From: Apteryx mantelli
Taxonomy: Eukaryota; Chordata; Aves; Apterygiformes; Apterygidae
Reading direction: 5' to 3'
Assembly (NCBI RefSeq): GCF_036417845.1
Contig: NC_089981.1
Coordinates: 27,890,553 to 27,954,552 of the forward strand
DNA: 64,000 bases
Position numbers and translations under genes: made by a program. Positions 26,283 through 41,200 of this stretch are shown here, one piece after another; within the stretch, counting starts at the first letter, position 1, and each line of letters begins with the position of its first letter. The notes under the pieces are model-generated. The model was not told the origin of the DNA and searched no databases. It was given only the letters and a program-made list of their open reading frames with translations.

Positions 26283-29200
26283 GATGATATTTTGACTGAT
26301 TTTTTCAGAGGCTCTAGCATCCATTCTTTTCACCATAGTTTCATTAGCTCTAAATCAGCATAACTCGGCATTGCCACAATAAAGCAGCAGTCCTGCCTTC
26401 CACCAGCTGCTTATTCCCATCCCTGTGTCACTCCCTCCCTGATGCAGCAAAAGCATTATTGCTGACACATAGCAAGAAACTACAAAAAGAACTGATTAGT
26501 TTTAACATGGATTAATTCCCCAATTTAGTTCACTGCATAGTCTCATGAATGCTTGGGTCAGCACAAAGAGGGACCATGTCAGGGCAGGAATGAGCAGACA
26601 GTGGTAGGAAGGACCACTCCTTTCAGTGGAAATGCCACAAAGTGCTCAGAGAATTGCAATATTTGAGTAGAGATATTAAGATTAGAAAAGGTATGTCCAC
26701 AGGTCAAAAAAATTCCCTTTCTGTGACTACATAAAAATTAGTCTAAACTGAACACGGTTTTTAGCATCAAAAAACTATTACTAAGCATACCCCAACCCCA
26801 GGACTCAAAATTTTACTGAAAACTTGCATTGCAATTGTACCTCCCAGCTAACAAAAGCTACTATTGCACCACATATTTGAGTCAATTCTGCCATTGGTAC
26901 AATCAACAAAACAGAGATAAAGGAAACAAATCAAAATGTTAAGGAAGAATGGGGAAGGCTGGAAAAAAAATAGAAGATATCAGAGACAAATACGAACAAG
27001 TCAGACTATTCACATCTCCTAAATTATTTTCTGATTTGGGATTCTTATTTTCAACTTTCCTTCAGTATGCAAAAGTGCAACCTTCTGTTGAGCTGGCTGT
27101 CTCATGCTCTGCTGTTCTACTGACAGGTCTATACACTTATTATATTAAATTTTCCTAATTTGTTCTATTAGCTCAAAAATTTGAGACACTATTCTTTAGA
27201 TCAAAAGGTTGAGCCTGGCAATGAATATTTAGGTTAAAATGTTCAGCATTCCAAAATTAAAAAAAATGAGAGGTATGGAAAAGTTACTGATATCACCCGA
27301 GCTTAAAAGCCATTGAAGTCCTTGTCTCCAGTGCTTATCTCAGCAAAAACTACTCCTCTAAATAGCTGCTGTACACAGAGGACAACCTTTTAAATTGAAT
27401 TTTTTATATAGTTATTATCCCAGAAGAAACATGTAGTGGGATATGAAGACTGAGCAAGAAGACCTGCAACTGTCAAAGGCAATGAGAAGGAGAAATGAGC
27501 TCTCTATTCCACAGGATTTTAATGAACTGTTAAATTCTATTGATGAATTGAGAAGTCTAAAATTCTGGGTAGATTCCAAACAGATTGAATGAAGGCTGAC
27601 ACTGAAGAAAATGGGAACAAGTTACTTGGACACATACAATAAACTGCAAAAATCACAAAATAGGAAAGGAAAACTTGTGACATGCCAGCAGATTTTTAGG
27701 GATGGCTAAGGCATGTAATTCCCTCTAGCTTTTATCCTCTAAAACCCAAAATGAACAAAAAAGCCCACTGACAGGTTTACTGCAGGCTGGAGTTGTGATC
27801 TCCCAGGGGTGGAGGTACAGAGAAACTTCATATTCCAAGGAAAGCGGCAGATTTTAATAGCAGGAGAAAAGGGCTAGCAAACAGAAACAAGTCTGCATCA
27901 CTTTATTACTCTTAATAATTATGTGGAAATAAAACAAAAAGTTACTGGCAAAGACAAAAAGAAAAATGAAAAAAGGCCTGGAAGAAAATTATTCAAATTA
28001 GACAATGGGAATATTATGAAGTTCCATCTGTCTTAAGTCATTTTAATGATCATTTAAGAAATAATAATGATCAGAAAACAAAACAAAACCTTTGTATTGC
28101 TCAGAAAAGCATGAAAATATTTCTGACACACAAAACCACTATCAACACAAGGTGATCTGACTGCTGGCTATTTTAGCTACATATATGAAAAAAATGGACT
28201 GTCAGTCACTTTCTTAGTGTTTTCAGTTGTATTTTGTAAAAAATACTGCATCGTGTAAGAGTTACAAAGAACAATTTACTGACTTATATGCCCCAGTAAG
28301 AATAACAATCACAAGAAGATGGAAGAGACCTTTATCCCTTTTCTCTTTCTTTGTGCCCACCTACCTGACTGGTTCTAAAACATACAGAAAATACAGTATT
28401 AGAAAAGTTGACTTATAAAGTCAGGAGACTATGACAAGTATAAAACAAGCACCCAGGAATCTCATGGGACTTCCAGGACTTTGCTGAAAAAAATAAGCCC
28501 CCCTACCATAACGCCTCAAAGATTAAATAGCCAAATAGCTTCCTACTACTACTATCCTTCCATCTGTTATCACAGACTTATCTTTTGAAACATGCATCTA
28601 TACCAAACTTATTCTGGATGAGAATATGAAATTCAGGAAATGATTGAGTGTTGTCTGTTCATGAAAACACTTTGAAAAGCGCTAACAAGTGCCAATTAAA
28701 CTCAGCTAATTTGGCCCTCCTAGGTAGGAACAAATGAACTAGACAATGTTTTAAGTTAGACAGAAAATAAGAACATGATCCTATGATTCCCGTCTCCTTC
28801 ATTGAAAAAGACAGACAAGGCTCACAGTGGGAAGAAATAACAATAAAACAAAATATTGAATATGTCTCATGTTACCTGTAGGCATTGCCCTACATAAATG
28901 GCAAATTACTGGACATAGACTCATGAAACCCGCTCAATCTGGTGACACCATAATCTGTATTTTACTGCTAGGAATTGAAGGGATAAAGAAGATTCAAGAC
29001 AAAATTCACACTGATTTGAGATCACTGATTCCTATTTTTCAACACTTAGGTTACCTGTTTATCAGCCTTACAAATTTAAATCCCAATATTCATTGATTTC
29101 AATGCTAAAACTTTGTAAATTGCAATTGAGCTAAATATGAATGCATATCAAATAAAGCACATACCAAATGGTGGCCACATGTGATGACATGTTTTAGTGA

Positions 29201-32200
29201 GGCTGGATAAATCAAACAATTTTTACTATCAAAGAGAGTTGTTCTTTCTTTAGAATGGCATCCAACTGCTTTAGCCACAAAAACAAAACAAACAAACCAA
29301 AATCCCCCCAAACCCAATCTTTCATGAAAAGAATAGCAAGAACCCTGCAGAAAGATCCCAGGCTGGGTAGACAGTGATTACAATTTGTAATGCAGCCCCA
29401 ATGACCAGATAACCATAGATGATGCTCAAGTACATTGTGAAAAATGCTCCCTAAAATACTGGATGCTAAACTCCACAGCCAAGTTAATCCATCATACACG
29501 TGCAGAAACAATATCCCGTGCAATCTTTCCAAAACTTGTATTCACTTTTTTTAATAGCTTTGCATATAAGCTTTAGATACTGACACAGCTCTAGCTTTTG
29601 ATCTGATGGTTTGGTTTTTTTAAAACAAGGAAAGAAAATATGATTTTATATGGAAAAATACCAAAATAATTTGATAATCCTCGTATTCAAATATTTCAAA
29701 AAACTAACTTTTTAAGCTTCAAACACAGGAATATGCAAGTATTCTGTATTAACCTTGGCACTTCAACAAGTTTAGCTTGTAACCATGTACTATAAAACTA
29801 GTCTGTTAAGCTCTAAGTTTATTTATCTGTTTGCCTGCGTTAGATAATTTTTTTTAAAGTAAAACTGCAATGACAAACATTCTTGGTTTAATCTATTGGT
29901 CACTGCAAGATTTTTCCCTAAAAAAAATAATTTAGCTAGCTATAAGGCAACACTCATTAACAACATATTAAACCAGTTACAGTGAATTTGTTTATAGTTT
30001 TGAAGTTAAATGTAGAAGAAATCATGATTTTCCGAGATAAAACACATACTGCTTTCAACACTAGCTAGTTTATATTGGTGGCTAGGTAACCACTGTAAGT
30101 TACTGAATTTTAAATCAACATATGAAAAAGTCTTTAGAAAGAGAATCTGTTACTTTTGAGGTTACACCTTAAGTAACATTCATTTTGAAAAGCATGTTTT
30201 AATATATAACAATCCAAAACACGCAAGAATACTTTGGTGTAATTGCTAAAAAAGGTGGTAATGTACGAAGTGATGGTGAAACTTGCGCAGTACTTTATTT
30301 TGGTAAACAGGGTTGAGCACTTTTGCACAAATAGGAAAAATTCTATTGTACATCTTTCAGAATCAAGCACAATTACAAAATTCTTTGGAAAGGTAGGCTG
30401 GAGAGTTTAAATACTTTCAGTTTATCCAAAGTAATATTTTGCAAATTCTCATGATCGCCATAGCCACAGTCACAACAATAGTTTGAGATGAAGCCAGACT
30501 TTTCCTTTGTTACAGTCAAGTTCAGCTTGCAACACTATCAAAAATAAAAGAACTGTAAGCTAATTGCTAGCAAGTATGACGCAAGCCGTTTCCTCGGTAA
30601 CAGCCCAAGTTGCTGAAGTGCCTGATCCAGCATTTCCTCATCTGTTTGCACTCACACCAGCAGTCTGACAATGTAGTCACTGCATCCTGTTTCACTCAGC
30701 AGCCAGCAAAACATACTACAGTTAACCCTTGACTAACATCTTTACAGTTAACTTCTCATATCTATAAATCAACATTTATAGCAATATTGTATGTATGCAT
30801 TTTTAATTTTCTTACACATTTGCAATAGCTGTGTACACTGCATTCTTTTTAATCAAAAAGAAAACGATGCGAAAGAACATCTTGAATATAAAATTCCTAC
30901 ATTTCAAAACAACCAAAACAAAAATCCACATAAACTATAGAAAGTATCTGCCATAAATTAATTAAAAAAACTTTAGTCACCTGCAGATTTTATATAAAAC
31001 AGCTAAATAGCAATACCTTTGTAATTTTATAATTCCAGAATTTTCCTGATTTTATACAATACTTAAAATTCATTAGATACAAACTTCAAGAGAATTTATC
31101 AAACTACTTCTCATTCACACAAAATAGATGTGTTCATAAATAAATCAAGAGAATGTCTTAAGTTATAACAAAACAGTTACTGTATACATAGAGAAAAAAA
31201 AAATCACATTTTGACCTAAAAAAATAGAAAGAGATAGTGCGGATCTCATCATTGCTGAATTGTCTTTCACAGGAAGTGCTGATTCTGGAATAATATCAGC
31301 AACAAAATCACACATGTTAATCAAAATACGCATGTACTGGTCTTTCTTATTATATGTTACACAAAAAAAGATTTAGATGATTTGGGGTGGGGGGTTATTT
31401 TTAAAAGCTAATTTGACTTTAGCCATTTCAGGACATGAATAAAAATGAAAAGCTATTTCCAGCACAGACCTTTTACATGCTGACATCAATGCTCATCCAA
31501 TGTAAAACATAACTGCTTTCTGTACTATGGGATAATCACAGGGCACAAAGAAGCAAAAAGGCAAGATTAAAAGTCATATTCTTAGCATAAAAACTCTGGG
31601 TAAGGCTTCACCAAGGAAAAATACGCATGCAGTTTAGTGATGAAAATGTCTCCCACCTAACTGATCTCTACAGTGCAATTTTAAGTGGGAAATCCCCAAA
31701 CTTTCTAGAGCATACAAAATGACAGCCAGCTAGACTTGTCATAGCAGTTTCCTGACCACTAGGAGAAGCAGATATCAAAAAGGTGAAGGCGCAGGGAGTA
31801 GATGATGTTAGCGACTTATTTTTACTATTTCTTTCACACAGTCTTACTCATTCCGGAAGCTTAAGTTCATATCAAGTTCATATCAAGTTAGAACTGCTCT
31901 AAAACATTCCTGATTTTCCAATAACAAGAAGTCTCATTCTTTCAAATATATCATGGATTCTCCAGTTTCTTGAGACACCTTTGTGCTCAAATTTAGTATG
32001 TTTATTTATCCACAGTCTAAAAAACAAAATACCAAGTGTCAGGCCAAAAAGCTCAGGTGTACAAATGAGTGGCATGAAATAAAACTCCAAAGAACAGTAT
32101 GCAGGTATGCACTGACAACTATGCTTATCCAGAAAACAAGAAACAAAAAAGGATACCATGTTTACATGATATAATCAATGCTCTGGTTTAGTTAGCAATT

Positions 32201-35200
32201 AACTACTTGTTAGCATTTCAGGGATTTTTTCCCTCTAAATGGAGGTGTTTCAATCAGCAGACTTTCCTACTCTGTTAGTATAGTTTTCCACTGCATCACT
32301 TTTTGGATTCTTCCCATACACCTGCAATCCCCTTTGTTCTGCTTTTGCAGTACCAGTATAGTAGGCAGGAATGACAACCAAGGCAGAAGAAAACTTGCAG
32401 CAATAGAGAAAAGGTGTCTATTGGTGAAGAAAATTTTCTTCAGTTGAATGGAAAACCAGCTAGAAAAATACATAGGAAGTAGTCTGGTACCTGATTATTG
32501 AAATTCTAAGGAGATCGAGGAGTTTCAGGAATGAAGAGGCAATGACAGGCAGAAAAGTTGTGATGATACGAGGTATGTTGAGTAACCTGTGGGGGAGGAA
32601 AGCAGGCCAGCAGAGACTAGCGAGACTTATGTTGTTGAGTTACCCTGGGATCCAAATGCTTCCCATTCCAACTCTACTCAACTATGGATCAGGGAGTCCT
32701 TTGAAACCTCTTCTCCAATCTGTGAACTGTTGATAATAATTTCCTTCTCCTGGCTCTCTAAGGTATGGGTTTTGTGGTGCTTGGTTATGTGATGACTTCT
32801 GGTATGCAGTTCAAGGCTCAGGCAGATTAGCCAAAACTAGAATAGATAATGGTTGCTGAGGAGGTCTTTGATAAAAATATTTTTTACATATCTGGACTAG
32901 AACCAAGAAGTGGATGAACATCCACAGACAAGTTCTATCAGAAGGCACTAAAAATGCTCACATCTAAACATGAACATAGGTATCAAAAGACCTAACATTT
33001 GAATTATTTAATAGATGTATAGCAAGACCATCTTGTATAGAGGGTTAGCCTCTATGCAACACTTGGAAGTCTATTCAAATATCGATGATTAAACGTCCTT
33101 TCCCAACAGTCAGAATTGTTGTCTGCTTTATAAAAATCGACTAACTATGGAATCTACTAGATACACACTTTCTCCAGCTCTGCCTTTTGGTATACTCTGA
33201 CTGGGATGTGAAAAGGAAATTTAGCTCTGTGGACAGAGCTAAATAAACTCCCAAATGACATGCATGTCAAGACAGAGGCAAGAAACACTCTTTTTGTCTC
33301 TGGCTTTTCTTGGCTTATCCCTCTTCACGAAATCTGCAAGGCTACCACTGCAGAACATCTCAAGAAGTGTAGCAGAGCTGACAGGAAGAAAGTGACAGAC
33401 CTGGGACACAGCTGGGAAGCTAACAGACATGCTGAGTCAAAGCATTACTCGAACTGGAAATAAAGTTCAGAATTTTCCTCAAAAGCTCTGCAAAAGTCTA
33501 GTTTAATTTGCCTGCCCTGTGGAGGCAAATAAAACTCAAGACAGCAGGATGCTGTAAGCAGAATGAAATACTCAATTAAATTCATATATGAACTTCAGTA
33601 ATACAAAGATCAGGCAAAGTTTTTTTACAGGACTCTCATATTCCAGGAAGGTACCTTTAAGGATACAAAATCTTCAGTGCTTTCCCATTGCCTTAAGTAT
33701 AGAGGAGAAATGGAGTAAGATGTCTTGTATTTATTTTTGATGTGCAGTTTATTCCCCATTATCATTAGCCAGCTACCTACTCTTGCTAATAAATACAGCA
33801 CTGGAGCTAATAACCCCGCTTCTCCCTCCCCACTTGCTTACAATTGGAAAGTGTTACGCCAAACAAGCAAGATTGCTAAAAGCCTTAGTCTTCTCCAAGC
33901 AAAATAAAATAAAATAAAACTAGAAAACCTTTGCCTCCTCTATCCAAGAAACAAACAGAATTGTTCTCAGCTTTAATAGATTCTCTGTAGGTAGCAAAGA
34001 ACAGGCTCCTAGCTAGGAAAGTCTATACATTAAGAGCCCAGACCTTACAAATAAATTTGCACAGATAACAGGTATATGCTCATGAAAAATGAAGCAGGTG
34101 AGCAAACGCCTTGCATCTAACATGCAGAACTAAAAGAACAAAATGAAAAAAACAAAATTATAATATTATATATACACCAAGATAAATAATGAGGTTTGTA
34201 AGAGTATGTCAACAATAAATGTACATGTCTTTTCAAATGCAGTCTAGTTGTGTGCCATTTTTCAGTAATGGACATTTAATTGGTATTCAAGCATGAGATT
34301 CTAGAAACATTTTAATGTTATAAATGCTAAAGAAATATTTAATTCTACTTTATAAATTATAGGTTACCAAACATTCTACAGGAGTAAGTTTTTTAAAACA
34401 GTAATTTTGTTGATATGCTTCAAAAAAAAGTGAAACATCACTTTTTCAGAGCATTTTTTACATCTTTGGTGAAGCTGCTCATAATTTTGAATCCAATTAC
34501 ATTACTGATCCTCTAATGCATAGAAAGACAGACTACACAGGTAAGAAGAGATGTTAAAATATTTTTAAAATTAGGAACAGCTAAGGACAGGAAAGGAGAA
34601 AGAAAAATGACATTTCAAAAGATAAAGACATGCAAGAAAGCAATTTACTATTTAATACTAATCTTCTGGAAAATTTTTTTATCTTGTATTTTGAAGGCCC
34701 AAATAATTAAAGAATCCTGTCCACCACTAGCTAGGTGGAAGGAACATAGCTTTAAGAATGTATTCCTTTGAGACTGTTAACACCTGCTCTAGAGAGCTAA
34801 GGTTATAAATTACATTAAGCCCTGTGAATTTTTGACAAGTGGGGCTATAGTCTCATTCATTAAACACTAAAACACACGCTCTTTTCCACTTGAAAGCTAA
34901 AATGCTGTGGTGACTCTAGGTAGCTTCCTACCAGGATACATGTTAAGGCAACTATAGAAGACTTACAAATCTTCAGCAATGAGATTTTAACACCAGCTAG
35001 TCTTATACAAGAAAAATGACATAACTATATACCTTTACTACTTAAAGGAGAAGTGTTACAGGCTCATTGTTAAAGTTGTACTGAATTTGCAGTTAATGCC
35101 AAGATTGTATCTCTTTATTTTATATAAAACAGCATAAAACTTTTCCAAAGTTGTAAGCTGCTTTCCTAAACAAAAATTAAAACAAAAACAAGCTGCCAAT

Positions 35201-38200
35201 TTAATATGTACACATATAACATCAGTTTCTATTTAAATTTATCCTGAAGTTTTATCTTTAGTGATCTTAATAACGGGATGCACAAATTTCATATGTAAGC
35301 AGAGTTTTATTCAGTTTTAACAAGACTTGAGTTTGAAGTTTAGGGTCTTCTAAATGGTTTCTGATTTTTACTCTTCATAAAAAATTTTATCCTTCACACA
35401 GGGACTGAAATACTACTTTAATCTTGAGAGCATTTCACATAAGTCTGAAATAACTGCCATTGTCTCAGAGGGTCTGAAAACACAGGCTACCCTTAAAAGC
35501 AATAGCCAGCATCTACTGTTCATCCACACATCTAATAGGACCTCTGTTCATCTACTCATGTTTTCTTACCTCCATCTTGACATCAGAAAGTCACCTGCAA
35601 ACCAATTCTTTCCAAGTGTCTCTAAAAATTTCATTCTTCACCATTGAACAAACAACTACCAGTTATGAAAAATAAAGCCACAATAAAAAGACTGGTCATT
35701 AACACAAAGGCTGTTTCAAAACCTTCTTGCTTAGACAAACTTGTTCAACCAGAAGCTCCAAAGGAAAAGAAAAGTTAGATTTTCAAAATTACTATGACAA
35801 GGATCCTTCTGTGGAAAATTAAAAAAAAGAAAAACTAATTAAAGGTTTTCTATCAGTACACAGAATAAATTTACAGATGCTTGTAATCAAAATACTTCAA
35901 CTGTGCCATAACAGCACAAATGCTGTCATGTAGAGGATTTTGATCACTCATTTTAACTTTATATAGACAAACCACTTTAATCATTAGAAAGATCGTAAGC
36001 AACACTGACTTTTTACTATTAAAAAGAAAACAGACAAGAGAATGCCTAGATAATCATCTATGTGCTTAGTCAATTGAAATTCTCTCAATGCAAATTTCAT
36101 TTGAAACTTCCTTTGCAAGTATGTTTCAATGATCCAGATAGGTACTATGCACTATGCCCCCTCAAAATGCAGAGTGAGTTAAAACAAGGACAGAAAGAGA
36201 ACACACATGGGGTAGACAACACAAATTTGTATTTTCTTGCAGTGTATTTCATATCTTAACTCTGTCCTATACTGACATATTAGGAAGAACAAAAGCCCCT
36301 CATGTAATTAATCCATGTATTTATTTAACCCAGTCTATAAACAACAATACACAATTGATAAGCCTGTGTGGTTCAATGCATTTTTGTACAGATTCTCTCA
36401 ATGGAAGCAGTATAACCCAGATCAACCTAGATCTCTATCTGGGCAAAGTAAAGCCTGCTTCTCAGACAGTCCAACTAGTCAAGTGGAAAAATGTGCTAAT
36501 GTGGCTTTACTTCTTCCAATCTGAGCTAATTCATTCAGTGCCAGAGTAGATGGCATTTCACAGACACAGCAGGATTTAAACATTTTCAGCGTCCTAATCA
36601 CACCTTCAAGTTCGAACACAGATTTCCCTCTCCTACTACTCACACGTAAGACCTTCGCTGCTTGTATCTAAGAAAATGTGGCTTAAATCAACTGAAACTG
36701 GTGTCCAGATTATGCAGGGAGGATAATTCTAAGGGACTGGAAATGTGTAAGACACTGTGGAATTGCAAGAATGTATATCAAAGAACCTGTGAGTGCATTT
36801 ATGCATTATGCTGTATGGACGTCAAACCAAATGCAATTGAGGCTAGTGCAGATATTAATGAAGAAAATCACTTAAAACTTCTCTCAAATCCATTTTCTTT
36901 GTATAATTAAAGCAGAAGTATGACATTGAATTTTATTAAGTACTAATGATGTCTCATAAATACAAAGATCAATCCCTGCCCCAGAGGAAGTTCACAAAAA
37001 GTCATTTCTTGTCTATCCCTTGCAAAAGGGACAAGCTTAGCTTCCAGGAGGACATCCACTTTTATGAAACATATACACTGGAAGGTTCCTTGGCTACTGT
37101 GCATCTTTCACATAGAAGATAACCACTGATCCTCAGATATCTCTACATCAACAATCAAATGCTGAAAAACAGTAACTGTATCAGCAATTTGCTTGAGAGG
37201 ATATAAGCTGTTCTAAAGAGTCAAAAGTACTAGGAAAACTCACTGATACCCATTCTTAAAACTGTATTTCTTATCTAATGTAACTTAGTACCAAGAAATT
37301 TAGAATTCCTTTAAGAAAATCTGCCAGACAGAAAGAACAAAACTATACTCCTGAAGAAGCAAATACCTATCGCCTAACAGTGTTCAGGAAATAGAACTGA
37401 TCTGAAAACAATCTGTGATTGAATCTGTAACATTAAACTGACTAAGAAAAACAAAAAGGAAAAGACCTTTAGAGACACTAAATCTAAATATAGGCCTTTA
37501 ATTTTAGGTCACATTGGAACAGAAATCATGCTAAAGATACAGTCTAGTGCAACTATAGAGTCTAGTTTAAGAATGCCCTTTTTAGCCTTTAATTTAGCTC
37601 CCATTGTGTTAAAAGTGTTTAATCTCATTTAAAAGAAAATGTAACATGACCAGTAATGAAGGTTAAAAGAGGCACTCTAATACAAGGATCACAGTGCCTA
37701 TGCAGGGAGTCACATCTGAACTGTTATCTCAGTAAACTGATAAAACTTTCTTCTGCAAACCTTAAGTCTCATTCACTTCCAGAAGACTTTAGTCTATATT
37801 ATGAACTTCTGCTGATTAAATTATACTGACTGTAAATATAAATAGGCAGGTGTGACATAGGCTTGCTAGCAGGAGCACCTTACATTGGCACAATTGCTCC
37901 AGAGAGGGGAAAAAAATAAAAAGCACTGAGGTGGTTTGGGCATAATGAAAGTACTCACCCAAAATTAAACCACATGTACATTTCTCAGTTGCTATTAGCG
38001 GCATGGATATAGCTAAACCAATGTACCTATACTGCTAATTCATACCAAAACCCCCTGGAACATTCCTCACAGAAGCAGCACGATCTCTCAAAAACAGATC
38101 CAAACCATCCAAATACAACTTAATGTGGTACATTTTCTATCGTGTCTTGAGTATCTTAAAAAAAGGAAATTATCTAAGGAAAAGATAATTTTCACATTCC

Positions 38201-41200
38201 ATAAAATAAGCTTTTATTTATCAAGTGAACAACAAATGGAACATCTGCTCCAAATATGCCTTTAACTTAGTGAAGATATTTGAGTTTGCACAAAGAAGCA
38301 TTGAGGCCAGCACCCCCAATACTGGGTAACAAAACTTAATGGGGTTACTACTCAATTAGTCATTCAATTGGAAGTAATGGTCAGCACTGGTAGTCAAAAA
38401 GGTTGGGCAGGGCAGCACTGGACTTCATAAATACCAAAGTAGTTTGAAGTACCAAATGAACAGACACACATACAAAAATTACTTAAATATCTGTGCCCTC
38501 TTCTGTCCCTCCTCCATTAATTTTACACTTGTTTCAGAGGAGCATGCTAAATTAAAAAACTATGAAAATGTAGGGATGGCCCATGAGAAAACAAACACAT
38601 CAAAGCATACCACAGGTCAACAGCTGTCTTTATTTGTATGAATTACGTCCGACTCCAAAGTTGTATGATCCATTTTCAAGCACAGACTGCTTCTGGAAAC
38701 TATACTTTTATTTTAACAGTCATTTAGTCATACAGTCTCTAGAGTTTCTGAAACACCTCATTTTCCTCATGCTCACCAAAAAGGCCATGCAGTTAAATAG
38801 GTCTTCCTTAAGGACAAATCTCTGACCTGCTTTTTTCACACTTCCCCTTCCCAAACACCATCATCCATTAGCTTATGTCATGCTATCATGTGACTTCTTA
38901 GCATTGGTGATTCCTGTCTGTTTGGAAGACTAATTTTCTTTTGGTTCCACTGGATCCTTAAAGTTATTGACTCTTTTTATGCTTTGCTAGCATTCCCTCA
39001 TACATTACAAAGTCTGCCCTGCCCAGTCCAAGCCCTTATCCTTTAATTTGTCATTCCTGCTCTTGGGTTGCAGAAAAGTCTTTTTTATTAAAATGTATTG
39101 TTGCATCTTTCCATCTTGCTAAGCATTTCTATTTCTCCCAATGGAAAAAAGTCACATTGGAACTCACCTTCTCCTTTTCCCCTTGACTCTCACCTCAAAC
39201 TATTTCTTCAACTCTCTCTTCCCATAGTTTTATCCTAGAAAAAATGGGTGAGATCCCAACAAATTACTTTATAATCTGGGCCTCCTGTGGTTTGCACTCC
39301 CTTCTCATTCACAAGCCAGAAGCTTCTCACCTGTTTTCCTCCACAAGTTTTTCCGTCTGTGACAGGAAAGATTACATTTTCCAATTCCCCTCTCTTTTCC
39401 TTTTCTTTGCATAGAAGCATAAGATTTACTCTTTTGCATCTTCAACAAGTATTTTATGAGCACTGGACTCGATAGCTCTACACTCAGTGATTTGCTTGAA
39501 TGATAGCAAGGCTGCATAAAATTTTCACTTGTTAGGGGTCAGAAAACCAAAACAGGAGAGAAAGGAAAAAAAAAAAAGGTTTCAAAAATTCACTTCCTAA
39601 CAAAAGTCAAAAAAGGCACAGGCTTTAACAGAAATTTTTCCACACAGTTGTGGTATTCACTCATGACATGAGACACTTGTGGATTCTCAGGGTTCAGCTC
39701 ACACTGCAGACTTGCCCTCTATAAGGACACCCTCTCTGGGGTTCCTCTTCTCTTCCTACTTATTTTTTCATAAAACTTGCTAGAATTTGATATCCTTGAA
39801 ACTTCTAAGTCCCCCATATTCAGTTGGTTCAGCTAGTCAAGTTCAATTATTAGGATGATACTGGCAGGCATATACATACACACACATAGGTTATGTCAGC
39901 AGATGACACTTTTCCTATTTGACCCCTTTTAACTCTCTTTTCTTTCATATTTAACCTCACAGAACATACTGTTCACAAACCAGAGTCTAGACATAATCTC
40001 TTCCACTGTCATTCTAGACACTCTCCTGTGAACTTTTTGTTCCTAATCTCTACAATTTTCTTGCAGAAGTTTAAACATCTTCCTAGTCAAAGCTGAAAAT
40101 TAGTACTTTATCCTGTTAGTACCATTTGACACAGTTAATCACTCTGTTGTTGGAACCTTCTCCTCTCCTTTCCAACTATCACTCCAGTCACTCCTGTAAT
40201 AAAACATCCTCAACATCCCACCATATTTCTCCAGCATTTCCACAGCAGTTGTCTATGATGTCCTTCCTTTCCCCCTCTACATCTTATCTCCAGGTTAACA
40301 ACACCTGCAGAAACATTCAACCCCCTTTGCTACACTGATGATTTACAAATACATTCCTTCACTTTTGACCCACTACTTCTGTTCAAAACAAAACAAAAAA
40401 AAATTAAGTTTTGGATATCTAAAAACCAGGTTAAGCTAAACTCAGCTAACAGAATTCTTAATTGTGCTCAGCCTCCCTAATAACATCCTCTGTCATTTTC
40501 TGTGAACTACAGATATTGTAAAAATACATAGTAACAGGTAGCTTCTGCACTAGAAAGCTTTCAGCATTCTTAAGTACTCAGGCTGTAATAATTTGTTTCA
40601 CAAATAGGAAGCAGGAACAGATATAGATTGTCTAAGCAAATGAAGAATTGCATTAATTTTAAGTTACATACGTATTTTAGACTAATTGAGGCCTGATCTG
40701 TCTAAGGCAATCCACAAAAGGTACAAGATAGCTAGGAACTGAAATTGGGGAGATCTGGGGTTAATCTAATAGCCTAATCACATGACAATTCTTCCTATAA
40801 TTAACAGGGTGCAACATGAAAGTGTTATCCATGAAATATGCCAGCATTCCTACACCTTTGAACAGTAAGTCAGGTAGCTAGAAAAAGAAAAGGCAGCTCT
40901 GTTTGCAGACTGTTTTGGACAAATACCTCACATATAAAAATCAGAAAGACCTATTCTTTCTGCAAGGAAAAATATGCATTTTAGAAAGTTTTCTTTTTTT
41001 TTTTTGGACTCATCTAAGTTCCTGTGTATGACTTCCTACACATATTCTCTCTCAGATACCTGCTCACCTGCATGTTAAAGGAAAAAAAAGTTTTATTACA
41101 TTATTTTTCAGGACATGGATTATTTACAAGAGCTGCAGTACTGACTAGCACCTTTTAGATTCCCATTCCTGAATTGGCTTTCATGGGGAAAAAGAAAAGA

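Noticed and set aside
29105..29532. Minus-strand frames of 70 and 106 codons, Trp/Phe/Leu-rich
   Set aside because: No recognisable domain, and part of the composition comes from an A/C-rich tract; chance frames in intron DNA.
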